From NCBI RefSeq assembly GCF_002291145.1, contig NZ_NTGE01000213.1:1-64000 (forward strand): DNA of 64,000 nucleotides, read 5' to 3'. This document shows, piece after piece, positions 33,331 through 41,606 of this stretch. The notes beneath the pieces are model-generated. The model did no database searches, was not told the origin of the DNA, and saw only the letters and a program-made list of their open reading frames with translations. The stretch comes from Streptomyces sp. SA15. Its GTDB lineage: Bacteria > Actinomycetota > Actinomycetes > Streptomycetales > Streptomycetaceae. Position numbers and translations under genes: made by a program. Numbering within the stretch: position 1 is the stretch's first letter; each line of letters begins with the position of its first letter.

Positions 33331-33412
33331 TTCGGGGGCCGGGTCACCGCCGCCTCGGCCCCTTCTCTCCCTCCCTTCCCCCCATCCACCCGACGGTCTC
33401 CACGACCTGCTA

Positions 33413-33426
33413 TGGGAGCGATTCCA
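33413..33426. promoter_or_regulatory. CebR operator overlapping the bglC start codon
   Basis: TGGGAGCGATTCCA differs from the perfect CebR box in the right half. Its last base is the A of the bglC ATG, and the box contains the GGGAGCG that must also serve as ribosome binding site. Confidence 0.8.
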
Positions 33427-34886
33427 TGCCTGAGTCCGAAACGCCGGCGACCCCGGCGACCTTTCCTCCCGCCTTCCTCTGGGGCGCCGCGACCTCCGCG
33501 TACCAGATCGAGGGGGCGGTGCGGGAGGACGGCCGTACGCCCTCGATCTGGGACACCTTCAGCCATACGCCGGGCAAGACGGCCGGCGGCGAGACCGGTG
33601 ACATCGCTGTCGACCACTACCACCGCTACCGCGACGACGTGGCGCTGATGGCGGAGCTGGGCCTGACGGCCTACCGCTTCTCCATCTCGTGGTCGCGGGT
33701 GCAGCCGACGGGCCGGGGCCCGGCCGTCCAGAAGGGCCTGGACTTCTACCGGCGGCTGGTGGACGAGCTGCTGTCCGTGGGGATCAAACCGGCCGTCACC
33801 CTGTATCACTGGGACCTCCCCCAGGAGTTGGAGGACGCGGGCGGCTGGCCGGAGCGCGACACGGCGTACCGCTTCGCGGAGTACGCGCAGATCGTCGGCG
33901 AGGCACTCGGCGACCGGGTGGAGCAGTGGATCACGCTCAACGAGCCGTGGTGCAGCGCCTTCCTGGGTTACGGCTCCGGGGTGCACGCGCCCGGCCGTAC
34001 GGACGCGGCGGCTTCGCTGAAGGCCGCGCACCACCTCAACTTGGCGCACGGACTGGGCGCGTCGGCCCTGCGGGCCGCGATGCCGGCCCGCAACTCGATC
34101 GCGGTGAGCCTCAACTCCTCGGTGGTCCGCCCTCTTTCGCAGGACCCGGCCGACCTGGCGGCGGTCCAGAAGATCGACGACCTGGCCAACGGCGTCTTCC
34201 ACGGCCCGATGCTGCACGGCGCGTACCCGGAGACGCTCCTCGCGGCGACGGCATCGGTCACGGACTGGTCGTACGTCCTCGACGGCGACCTGGTGGCGAT
34301 CAACCAGCCGCTGGACGCACTGGGCTTGAACTACTACACCCCGGCGCTGGTGTCGGCGGTGGACACGCAGGTCGAGGGCCCGCGCGCCGACGGCCACGGC
34401 GCCAGCTCGTACTCCCCCTGGCCGGGCGCGGACGACGTCGCCTTCCACCAGACCCCCGGTGAGCGTACGGAGATGGGCTGGACGATCGACCCGACGGGCC
34501 TGCACGATCTGATCATGCGCTACACGCGCGAGGCCCCGGGTCTTCCGCTGTACGTCACGGAGAACGGCGCGGCGTACGACGACAAGCCCGACCCCGACGG
34601 CCGCGTCCACGACCCGGAGCGCATCGCCTACCTGCACGGCCACCTCAGGGCGGTCCGCCGCGCCATCGCGGACGGCGCGGACGTCCGCGGCTACTACCTG
34701 TGGTCCCTGATGGACAACTTCGAATGGGCGTACGGCTACGGCAAGCGCTTCGGCGCGGTCTACGTCGACTACGCGACGCTGGAACGCACCCCCAAGTCGA
34801 GCGCGCTCTGGTACGGCCGGGCGGCCCGAACGGGAACGCTCCCGCCGCTGACGATGGACCTTCCACCGGTGACCGCGGCCGACTAG
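33426..34886 (+). CDS. bglC: BglC, beta-glucosidase (GH1)
   Basis: Cytosolic hydrolysis of imported cellobiose and cello-oligosaccharides to glucose. It has 486 residues and no signal peptide. GH1 motifs are FLWGAATSAYQIEGA at the N-terminus, TLNEPW (acid/base Glu173) and LYVTENGAAY (nucleophile Glu379), plus the C-terminal LMDNFEWAYGYGKRFG. It lies 143 bp after cebG with its own CebR box on the start codon, so it may be transcribed with cebEFG and separately controlled. By degrading the inducer it also resets CebR. Confidence 0.96.
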   Translation: MPESETPATPATFPPAFLWGAATSAYQIEGAVREDGRTPSIWDTFSHTPGKTAGGETGDIAVDHYHRYRDDVALMAELGLTAYRFSISWSRVQPTGRGPAVQKGLDFYRRLVDELLSVGIKPAVTLYHWDLPQELEDAGGWPERDTAYRFAEYAQIVGEALGDRVEQWITLNEPWCSAFLGYGSGVHAPGRTDAAASLKAAHHLNLAHGLGASALRAAMPARNSIAVSLNSSVVRPLSQDPADLAAVQKIDDLANGVFHGPMLHGAYPETLLAATASVTDWSYVLDGDLVAINQPLDALGLNYYTPALVSAVDTQVEGPRADGHGASSYSPWPGADDVAFHQTPGERTEMGWTIDPTGLHDLIMRYTREAPGLPLYVTENGAAYDDKPDPDGRVHDPERIAYLHGHLRAVRRAIADGADVRGYYLWSLMDNFEWAYGYGKRFGAVYVDYATLERTPKSSALWYGRAARTGTLPPLTMDLPPVTAAD

Positions 34887-34919
34887 GCGGGGTCACACAC
34901 CCGGGGGGAACCGGGGGAT

Positions 34920-34954
34920 GGGGCGCGGCACATCGAGGGGGTGTGCCGCGCCCC
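34920..34954. terminator. Terminator after bglC
   Basis: A perfect 13-bp stem (GGGGCGCGGCACA and its complement) with a 9-base loop. It stands between bglC and the minus-strand remnant that follows, so it could act in both directions. Confidence 0.85.
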
Positions 34955-34962
34955 GCTGTTGT

Positions 34963-35135
34963 TCAGCTTCCGGGTCCGAGCTCGAACCAGGTGGCTTTGC
35001 CTCGGCGCGGGCCGTGCGTGCAGATGCCCCAGGCGTCGGCGCCGGTGGAGATGAGGTGTATGCCGCGGCCGTCCTCGTCGTCGGGGGTGGAGGTGCGAAG
35101 GGTGGGCAGGCCGGGGCCTTCGGCGTGATGACAGG
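34963..35135 (-). pseudogene. Remnant of a HATPase_c-type ATP-binding (anti-sigma/RsbW-like) protein
   Basis: The minus strand encodes the C-terminal end of a family very common in Streptomyces: TPDDEDGRGIHLISTGADAW, then GICTHGPRRGKATWFELGP and a stop at 34963-34965. These are the G2-box DEDGRG and the final strands of the Bergerat ATP fold. The first two thirds (N box and D-x-G-x-G) are missing, since only about 57 codons remain before the stop of the upstream lipoprotein gene, which is in the same frame. It is most likely a deletion remnant and not translated. Confidence 0.75.
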
Positions 35136-35136
35136 C

Positions 35137-36252
35137 TCAGCACAGAGCGGGCACGACCGTCTCCGGGTCGCCGTCGATCGCCGTCGCGGTCACCCAGCCC
35201 GTCTCGCCGTTGTCGCGCCGCAGTTGGATCCACACGTCGCTGGTCCTGCCGTGTGCGGTGACCTCCTCGCCGTGCTGCCAACACAGCGCGTCGTAGGTGA
35301 AACCCTCGGCGATGCTGCTGACCTGGGGGCCGGCGGTGCTCGGTTCGGCGCGGACGGGGGCGCTCGCAGTGCCGAGGACGGTCGTGGTGCCCGCGGGCGG
35401 GGTGGTGTCCGTGGGGGTGGCCGTGTCCGTCGCAGTGGCGGTGGGCGAGGCCGAGGTGTCCGTCGGTGTCGGGGAGGGCTCCTCGGGTGGTGCCACGACG
35501 AACACCGTGGCCACTCTGCGTTCGTCGGTGGTGACCTTGTCGCCCGGGCCGGGGGCCCCGTCGTCGGCCGGCGGCAGCTGGACCTCGCCGCCGGGCACGG
35601 TCGTGGGGACGACCACGCGGGAGACCGTGCCCTCGTCGGCGTCCGCGGCCTCCGAGGCGTACTGGACGTTCAGGCAGGCCGCGGCCAGCTCGGCGACGGT
35701 GTCCTCGACGGAGTCGCCGGCCGACACCTCGGGCAACTCGACCTCGGTGCTGCCGGAGCCGGGGCAGGTCGACGCCGAGGCCGTGGGGACCGGCGTGTCT
35801 TGCGGGACGTCGGAGATCTTCAGTCGGGTGACCTCGCCGGGCTCGGCCTCGGTGGCGTCGACCCGGAGCAGGCCGCCCTGCGCCGCGGCGAGCGACTGGC
35901 CGTCGAGTTCCGGCTCGATCCGGTGGTCGGTGCGGATCAGATAACCGGCTTCGACCAATCCGAGTTTCGGTTTGACGTAACGGAAGACCGCGGTCAGATA
36001 TCCCTTGGGATTGACGGAGAACTGGTGTTCCACCCCGGCGTCCACAGAGAAGATCCCGATGGGTGTCACGATCGCCTTTCCCGCCGAGACAGTGATCTTT
36101 CCTGAGGCGTCCAGGGTGAAAGTGATCGGAGAGAAAGCCGGCGTGAAGGAAATGGACGGGTCGGTGTCCTCACAACCCGCCGCGCCCACCAGAGCCAGCA
36201 GTGACACCCCGGCCAGGGGTAGAGAGAGCAGACGTACCCGTGCATGGCCCAT
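35137..36252 (-). CDS. SH3-domain lipoprotein
   Basis: An exported protein of 371 residues. The signal ends in a lipobox VGAAGC (Cys27). A beta-rich N-terminal half follows (FTPAFSPITFTLDASGKITV, PEVSAGDSVEDTVAELAAAC), then a Pro/Thr/Ser-rich wall-spanning linker (PTPTDTSASPTATATDTATP) and a C-terminal bacterial SH3 domain (APVRAEPSTAGPQVSSIAEG to GETGWVTATAIDGD). Start ATG 36252 has GGGGGAT upstream; the frame extends further but would precede the signal peptide. The SH3 domain probably binds cell wall or a partner protein. The role is unknown. Confidence 0.83.
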   Translation of the reverse strand: MGHARVRLLSLPLAGVSLLALVGAAGCEDTDPSISFTPAFSPITFTLDASGKITVSAGKAIVTPIGIFSVDAGVEHQFSVNPKGYLTAVFRYVKPKLGLVEAGYLIRTDHRIEPELDGQSLAAAQGGLLRVDATEAEPGEVTRLKISDVPQDTPVPTASASTCPGSGSTEVELPEVSAGDSVEDTVAELAAACLNVQYASEAADADEGTVSRVVVPTTVPGGEVQLPPADDGAPGPGDKVTTDERRVATVFVVAPPEEPSPTPTDTSASPTATATDTATPTDTTPPAGTTTVLGTASAPVRAEPSTAGPQVSSIAEGFTYDALCWQHGEEVTAHGRTSDVWIQLRRDNGETGWVTATAIDGDPETVVPALC

Positions 36253-36399
36253 GGATCCCCCGATTCCCCGTGCGCGCTCCGGCGCACGCGCCTTGCGGCT
36301 CGTGCATCGTAGCGGCGGGAATCGAGGGATCACCACGATTTTCCGGTTAACTCTGCAAGCGAGGGGATATTCGAGTTCCCGTTCTGAACCAGCGCCGAA

Positions 36400-38400
36400 T
36401 CATGCGGAACGCGGCTCTCGTATCACCACAACATCCCCGGGCGGCACATGGACCGACCCCTCCAGGACCCGCTTTGCGGTGAGGAGTTCGGTGGCTTCTG
36501 CCGAGACCTCGATTTCCGCTTCCCGGTCACCGTGGTTGATCAGGAACAGGTAGTCCGCGTCCTCGCCCCGCCGCAGTGCCGCCTCGACGCCCTCCGGGGT
36601 GACGCGTACGGGCTCGACGCCCGCCTCCCCACGGATGCGGTCCAGTAGGGCGGCCAAAGTCGCGGGGTCCGGCTGGGTCGCCACGTACCACGTCGTGCCC
36701 GTGCCGTGGGTGTGGCGGGTCACCGCCGGGACGCCGGTGAGCGGGCCGGATGTGTACGACGTCACCGCCTCCGCGCCGGCCAGGGCCACCCGCTCCGACC
36801 ACAGCGACGCCGTACCGCCCCCGCTCAGCTCCACCGACTCCCCCGGCAGCAGCGGGAACAGTTCGTCCGTGCGGACGCCCAGTGCATGGCGGAACGCGCC
36901 CGGGTAGCCGCCCAGCCGGACGTGGCTGTTCTCGTCGACCGCGCCGCTGTGGAAGCCGACGGCCAGGGTCCCGCCGGCCTCGGCGAAGGACGTCAGGTTC
37001 GCCGCGCCGGCCTCGTCCACCAGGTACAGGCTCGGGGCCAGGACCAGGCGGTACGCCGACAGGTCCGCGTCCGGGCGGACGAAGTCCACCGCGATGCCCG
37101 CGCGCCACAACGGCTCGTACCAGGAACGGATCTGGTCGAGGTAGCGGACCTGCTCGCTCGGCTGGGACGGCAACTCCAGGGCCCAGCGGGCGTTCCAGTC
37201 CCAGACCACGGCCACCGACGCCGTGCCCGTGCTGCCGCGTACCTCCGCCAGGGCCTTCAGGTCCGCGCCCAGCGCGACCACGTCCCGCCAGATCTGGCTG
37301 TCGGTGCCCGCGTGCGGCAGCATCGCCGAGTGCCACTGTTCGGCGCCCGCCTTCGCCGCCCGCCACTGGAAGTAGGCGATGCCGTCCGCGCCGCGAGCGA
37401 CGTGGGCGAGGGCGTTGCGCCGCAGCTCCCCCGCCGTCTTCGCCCGGTTGACCGGCTGCCAGTTGACCGCGCCCGTCGAGTGCTCCATCAGGAACCAGGG
37501 GCGGCCGCCCGCCAGCGAGCGCACCAGGTCGCCGCTCAGCGCGATGTCGATCTGCGACTCCGGGTCCGTGGAGCGCAGGTAGTGGTCGTTCGAGACCACG
37601 TCCAGCTCCGGGGCCCAGCGCCAGTAGTCCAGCGCGTCGAAGTTGTACATCACCATGAAGTTGGTGGTGGCGGGGATCGACGGGGCCGCCGTACGCAGCA
37701 CCTCGCGTTCCGCCTTGTACAGGGACAGCAGCTCGTCGCTGCAGAAGCGGCGCCAGTCCAGCTGGTGGGTCGGGTTGGGGACGGCACCGGTGGCGCGGGG
37801 CGGGATGATCTCGTCCCAGTCGTAGTACCACTGGCTCCAGAAGGTGGTGCCCCAGGCTTCGTTCAGCGCCGCCAAGTTCTCGTACTTCGCGCGCAGCCAC
37901 CCGCGAAACGCCTCCGCGCTCACCTCGCAGTAGCACTCCGCGTTGTGGCAGCCGTACTCGTTGTGGACGTGCCACATCTCGACCGCCGGATGGTCCGCGT
38001 AGCGCTCGGCGACCGCGCGAGCGATCCGCAGGGCCGCCGTGCGGTAGGCCGGGCTGCTCGGGCAGAACGTCTGGCGGCTGCCGTACGACAGTCCGCGGCC
38101 GTCCCGGTCCACGGGCAGTGCCTCCGGATGCGCGCGGAAGAACCACGCCGGGGGCGCCGCCGTCGGGGTCGCCAGGTCGGCCGCGATGCCGTTCTCGTGG
38201 AGCAGGTCCAGGATGCGGTCCATGCGGGAGAAGTCGTACTCGCCCTCCGCCGGCTCCAGCAGCGCCCACGAGAAGATGCCGACGCTGACCATGGTCACCC
38301 CGGCCTCGCGCATCAGCCGTACATCCTCGTGCCAGACCTCCTCGGGCCACTGCTCGGGGTTGTAGTCGCCGCCGTACGCGATGCCGTGGCCCGGGATCAC
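36400..38400 (-). CDS. Beta-galactosidase (GH42)
   Basis: Hydrolyses terminal beta-galactosides. It has 666 residues and no signal peptide, so it acts on sugars already imported. The GH42 barrel begins YGGDYNPEQWPEEVW; acid/base Glu148 is in HVHNEYG and nucleophile Glu306 in FLMEHSTGAVNW. The trimerisation and C-terminal beta domains follow, as usual in the family. The start overlaps the stop of the GH36 gene (ATGA), so both are made from one mRNA with the upstream ABC importer. Galacto-oligosaccharides or plant galactans are the likely substrates. Confidence 0.94.
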   Translation of the reverse strand: MIPGHGIAYGGDYNPEQWPEEVWHEDVRLMREAGVTMVSVGIFSWALLEPAEGEYDFSRMDRILDLLHENGIAADLATPTAAPPAWFFRAHPEALPVDRDGRGLSYGSRQTFCPSSPAYRTAALRIARAVAERYADHPAVEMWHVHNEYGCHNAECYCEVSAEAFRGWLRAKYENLAALNEAWGTTFWSQWYYDWDEIIPPRATGAVPNPTHQLDWRRFCSDELLSLYKAEREVLRTAAPSIPATTNFMVMYNFDALDYWRWAPELDVVSNDHYLRSTDPESQIDIALSGDLVRSLAGGRPWFLMEHSTGAVNWQPVNRAKTAGELRRNALAHVARGADGIAYFQWRAAKAGAEQWHSAMLPHAGTDSQIWRDVVALGADLKALAEVRGSTGTASVAVVWDWNARWALELPSQPSEQVRYLDQIRSWYEPLWRAGIAVDFVRPDADLSAYRLVLAPSLYLVDEAGAANLTSFAEAGGTLAVGFHSGAVDENSHVRLGGYPGAFRHALGVRTDELFPLLPGESVELSGGGTASLWSERVALAGAEAVTSYTSGPLTGVPAVTRHTHGTGTTWYVATQPDPATLAALLDRIRGEAGVEPVRVTPEGVEAALRRGEDADYLFLINHGDREAEIEVSAEATELLTAKRVLEGSVHVPPGDVVVIREPRSA

Positions 38401-39725
38401 TGGTCAACTCCAGACAGAAGGCGGCGCGTTGTGGTCACGCCCCACTCGTCCAGCGACAGCAGACGGTCGCTGGAGGCCATCAGGCCGCCCGTCGCCTCCA
38501 CGTGTGCCGCCCAGCGTTCGCGGGTCTCCACGGCGGGGCGGGCCATCAGGCAGTCGGGGTCGTTGATCCAGAGGCGGCAGTGCTGCCACTGGCGGCCGAC
38601 GCCGGTGAACTCGGCCGGGTCCTGGCCGGGTTGGCTGTAGTCGTCGGCCTCGGGGCGGCGGTGCGGGGCCGTGTCGGGGCTGACCCGCATCGCGTCGAAC
38701 AGGCCGAGCGACGGCAACATCGGCGCGCCGCAGCCCAGGAGGTAGGCCTCCGGACCGATCGCCTCGCGGATCAGCTCGATGCCGGAGCGGTACGCCTGGA
38801 GGGCGTCGACGCGGGCGTGCCGTACGCCGTCCAGGGCGCCCGCGTACAGGAAGTCGACCTTGAAGTAGTCGAAGCCCTCGGCGCGCAGGGTCGTGAAGAC
38901 CGAGGTCAGATACGCCGCCGCGGCCGGGTGGGTGGTGTCGAGGACGCGCAGGTCGTGGCCCCAGTTGCGGCCGGCGTGTGTGAAGCCGCCGTCCACGTCC
39001 CGGACCAGCCAGTCCGGGTGTTCGGCGGCCAGGTCGCTCGCCGGGTCGACGAGGAAGGGTGCCGTCCAGATGCCCGCCCTACGGCCCCGGGCCCGGATCG
39101 CGTCGGCGATGCCGGCGCGGGAGCGGAAGCGGCCGGAGAGGGTGAGCCAGTCGCCGAGGGCCTTCTGGTAGCCGTCGTCGATCTGGACGACGTCGATGGG
39201 CAGGTCGAGGGTGTCCATCGCGCGGAGGTTCTCGTGGATGTCCTCCTCGGTGACGGCGGTGAAGTACTCGTACCAGGAGCACCACACGCTGGGGGCGGGG
39301 CGGGGAGCTTGCAGCCCGAGCCCCGAGGCCCAGTCGGCCAGCACCGACTGGATGTCCGTGCCGGTCCACTCCTTCACCGGGCCGTCGGCGCTGACCTCCG
39401 CCCGGTCGGCGGTGACGACCAGGCGGATCGACGGCACCTCGCGCGTCGGCTCGACAGCCGCCCACAGCCGCACCGGTGTGCCGTCGCCGGGGTCCAGGGC
39501 CAGCAGCCCCTCGCCCTGGAAGGTGTCCTCGGGGACGGTGACGCCGGGGCGGTAGCAGACCGTCGCCCAGTTGTCGTTGGTCGGGCGGTACGGCTTGTCG
39601 CCGAGGGCGTAGGCGCCGCTGGGGCTCCAGGACTGCCAGCCCTCCTCGTGAACTCGGGCGGTGCGCGGGTTCACGGGCAGGGAGGCGATCGGCGTGAAGG
39701 GGTTGTGCACGGAGGTCTCTTTCAC
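38397..39725 (-). CDS. Alpha-galactosidase (GH36-type)
   Basis: A 442-residue retaining alpha-galactosidase, shorter than the 700-residue classical GH36 enzymes because the N-terminal beta-sandwich is reduced. Barrel motifs are WCSWYEYFTAVTEEDI, DVVQIDDGYQKALGDWL, GIWTAPFLVDP, FDYFKVDFLYAG (nucleophile Asp in KVD) and AMRVSPDTAPH (acid/base region). It has no signal peptide. It lies 22 bp after the second permease gene and overlaps the GH42 gene, suggesting that imported galactosides are trimmed from both anomers. Raffinose-type or melibiose-type sugars are candidate substrates. Confidence 0.9.
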   Translation of the reverse strand: MKETSVHNPFTPIASLPVNPRTARVHEEGWQSWSPSGAYALGDKPYRPTNDNWATVCYRPGVTVPEDTFQGEGLLALDPGDGTPVRLWAAVEPTREVPSIRLVVTADRAEVSADGPVKEWTGTDIQSVLADWASGLGLQAPRPAPSVWCSWYEYFTAVTEEDIHENLRAMDTLDLPIDVVQIDDGYQKALGDWLTLSGRFRSRAGIADAIRARGRRAGIWTAPFLVDPASDLAAEHPDWLVRDVDGGFTHAGRNWGHDLRVLDTTHPAAAAYLTSVFTTLRAEGFDYFKVDFLYAGALDGVRHARVDALQAYRSGIELIREAIGPEAYLLGCGAPMLPSLGLFDAMRVSPDTAPHRRPEADDYSQPGQDPAEFTGVGRQWQHCRLWINDPDCLMARPAVETRERWAAHVEATGGLMASSDRLLSLDEWGVTTTRRLLSGVDQ

Positions 39726-39747
39726 GGAATTTCAGGGAAAGGGCTGG

Positions 39748-40632
39748 TCAGCCCTTGTTGGCGCCGAGTGTCAGGCCGCTGACGAACTGGCGCTGGAGCA
39801 CGAAGTACACGATCAGGGTCGGGATCGCGGTGAGCAGGGCGCCGGCGGCGACCAGGTTGGGGTCGGTGAAGTACGCGCCGGTGAGGTTGTTCAGCGCCGA
39901 GGTGATCGGCATGTTCTCGCCGGTGGAGATGAGGACCAGGGCCCAGAAGAAGTCGTTGTAGATCCAGATGGAGAGCAGGGTGGCCAGGGCCGCCATCGCC
40001 GGGCGGCACAGCGGCAGCACGATCTGCCAGTACTGACGCCACACCGAGGCGCCGTCGACGAGCGCGGCCTCGGTCAGCTCGTGCGGCAGCGTGCGCATGT
40101 AGTTGCTGAGCACGAAGGCGCAGAAGCCCGACTGGAACGCGACATGGATGAGGACCAGGCCGAGCGCGGAGTCGTAGAGCTTGCCGGACATGGTGATGCC
40201 GGGCAGGTCGATCAGCAGGTACAGGCGGTACAGGGGGGTGATGATGACCTGCTGGGGGAGCAGGTTGCCCGCGGTGAAGACGAGCAGCAGCGCGAGGTTG
40301 AGGCGGAAGTCGAAGCGGCTGACGTAGAAGGCGACCATCGACGACAGGAACAGCGTCAACAGCACCGCCGGGACGGCGATGATCATCGTGTTGACGAAGT
40401 AGTGGCTCATGTCCGACTGCGTGAACGCGTTGGTGAAGTTGTCGAAGGTCAGCGTGTCCGGCCAGGACACGTATCCCTTCTCACTGGTCTCCGCGTATGG
40501 CCGCATGGCCGAGTACAGCGCCCACAGCAGCGGCGCGAGCCAGGCCAGTGAGGCGCCGGCGAGGAAGAGGTGCAGCAGGATCCGGGCCGGGCGGACGGGC
40601 GTGCGGACCTTGGTCACGGCGGTGGTGCTCAT
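39748..40632 (-). CDS. Sugar ABC permease (MalG type) of the galactoside locus
   Basis: A 294-residue CUT1 permease with six transmembrane segments. The EAA loop is LTEAALVDGASVWRQYWQIV, and the C-terminus reads QRQFVSGLTLGANKG as is common in MalG-type proteins. ATG 40632 overlaps the stop of the preceding permease gene by 4 bp; longer open frames upstream are shadows. Works with the MalF-type permease and the solute-binding lipoprotein encoded next to it. Confidence 0.94.
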   Translation of the reverse strand: MSTTAVTKVRTPVRPARILLHLFLAGASLAWLAPLLWALYSAMRPYAETSEKGYVSWPDTLTFDNFTNAFTQSDMSHYFVNTMIIAVPAVLLTLFLSSMVAFYVSRFDFRLNLALLLVFTAGNLLPQQVIITPLYRLYLLIDLPGITMSGKLYDSALGLVLIHVAFQSGFCAFVLSNYMRTLPHELTEAALVDGASVWRQYWQIVLPLCRPAMAALATLLSIWIYNDFFWALVLISTGENMPITSALNNLTGAYFTDPNLVAAGALLTAIPTLIVYFVLQRQFVSGLTLGANKG

Positions 40633-41606
40633 GCGCGCCGCTCCTTCCGGAAGGTGGCCACCAGGTAGGGAATGATCACGACGAGGGAGATCAGCAGCAG
40701 GACGACCGCGATCGCGGAGCCGTACCCGATGCGGCTGGACTCGCCGATGATGTTGTTGGTGACCAGGATCGAGAGCAGCTCGGTGCCCTCGGCGCCCTTG
40801 TTGAAGACGAAGACCAGGTCGAAGGCGCGCAGGGCCTCGATGATGGTGACGACCAGGACGACGGTGTTGGTGGGGCGCAGCGTCGGGAAGATGACGTTCT
40901 TGAACGTCTGCCACTCGCTCGCCCCGTCCAGCGCGGACGCCTCCCGCAGCGAGGGGTCGACGCCCTTGAGTCCGGCCAGGTAGAGGATCATCATGTAGCC
41001 GGCGTGGCGCCAGGACGCGGCGACCAGGATCGCCCAGAGGTTGAGGTCCGGGTCGCCGATCCAGTCGATGTACTTGCCCGGCTCGTTGGCCCCGATGATG
41101 CTGTTGATCAGGCCGGTGTCGGGGTTGTAGATCAGCTGCCAGACGAAGCCGATGACGGCCATCGACATCACGACGGGCAGGAAGAAGGCGGTCTGGTAGA
41201 CGCGGCTGAACCGGATGTTCTTGTCCAGCTGCACGGCCAGGAACAGGCCGAGCGGGGTCGGGATCAGGATCAGGACGACGAACCAGACGACGTTGTGCTG
41301 GACGGCGGGCCAGAACTGCGGGTTCTGCTCGAAGAGTTCCTTGAAGTTCTGCAGCCCGACCCACTGGATCGAGTCGAAGCCGATGCCGTCCCAGGTGGTG
41401 AAGGCCAGCGCGATCGAGGCCAGGGCCGTCACCCAGACGAGGGCGATGTGAAGGATCGTGGGCAGGCCCGCCATCAGACCGAGGATGAGCCGGTCGCGGC
41501 GGGTCAGCAGGCGACGGTGCCCCTGGGGCACCTTCTTGGCGGGGGCAGCGCCCGGAGGCGGCACGGCGGCCGCCTCCGGGGTCTCCTTGGTGATGTCGGT
41601 CGTCAT
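40629..41606 (-). CDS. Sugar ABC permease (MalF type) of the galactoside locus
   Basis: A 325-residue CUT1 permease. A cytosolic Ala/Pro-rich N-terminus is followed by six or so transmembrane segments (first LIHLILGLMAGLP-like region, then LPTILHIALVWVTALASIAL). The EAA loop is LREASALDGASEWQTFKNVI. ATGA overlaps join it to the solute-binding protein gene upstream and the second permease downstream. No ATPase is encoded in the operon, so a shared multi-sugar ATPase such as MsiK is expected. Confidence 0.94.
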   Translation of the reverse strand: MTTDITKETPEAAAVPPPGAAPAKKVPQGHRRLLTRRDRLILGLMAGLPTILHIALVWVTALASIALAFTTWDGIGFDSIQWVGLQNFKELFEQNPQFWPAVQHNVVWFVVLILIPTPLGLFLAVQLDKNIRFSRVYQTAFFLPVVMSMAVIGFVWQLIYNPDTGLINSIIGANEPGKYIDWIGDPDLNLWAILVAASWRHAGYMMILYLAGLKGVDPSLREASALDGASEWQTFKNVIFPTLRPTNTVVLVVTIIEALRAFDLVFVFNKGAEGTELLSILVTNNIIGESSRIGYGSAIAVVLLLISLVVIIPYLVATFRKERRA

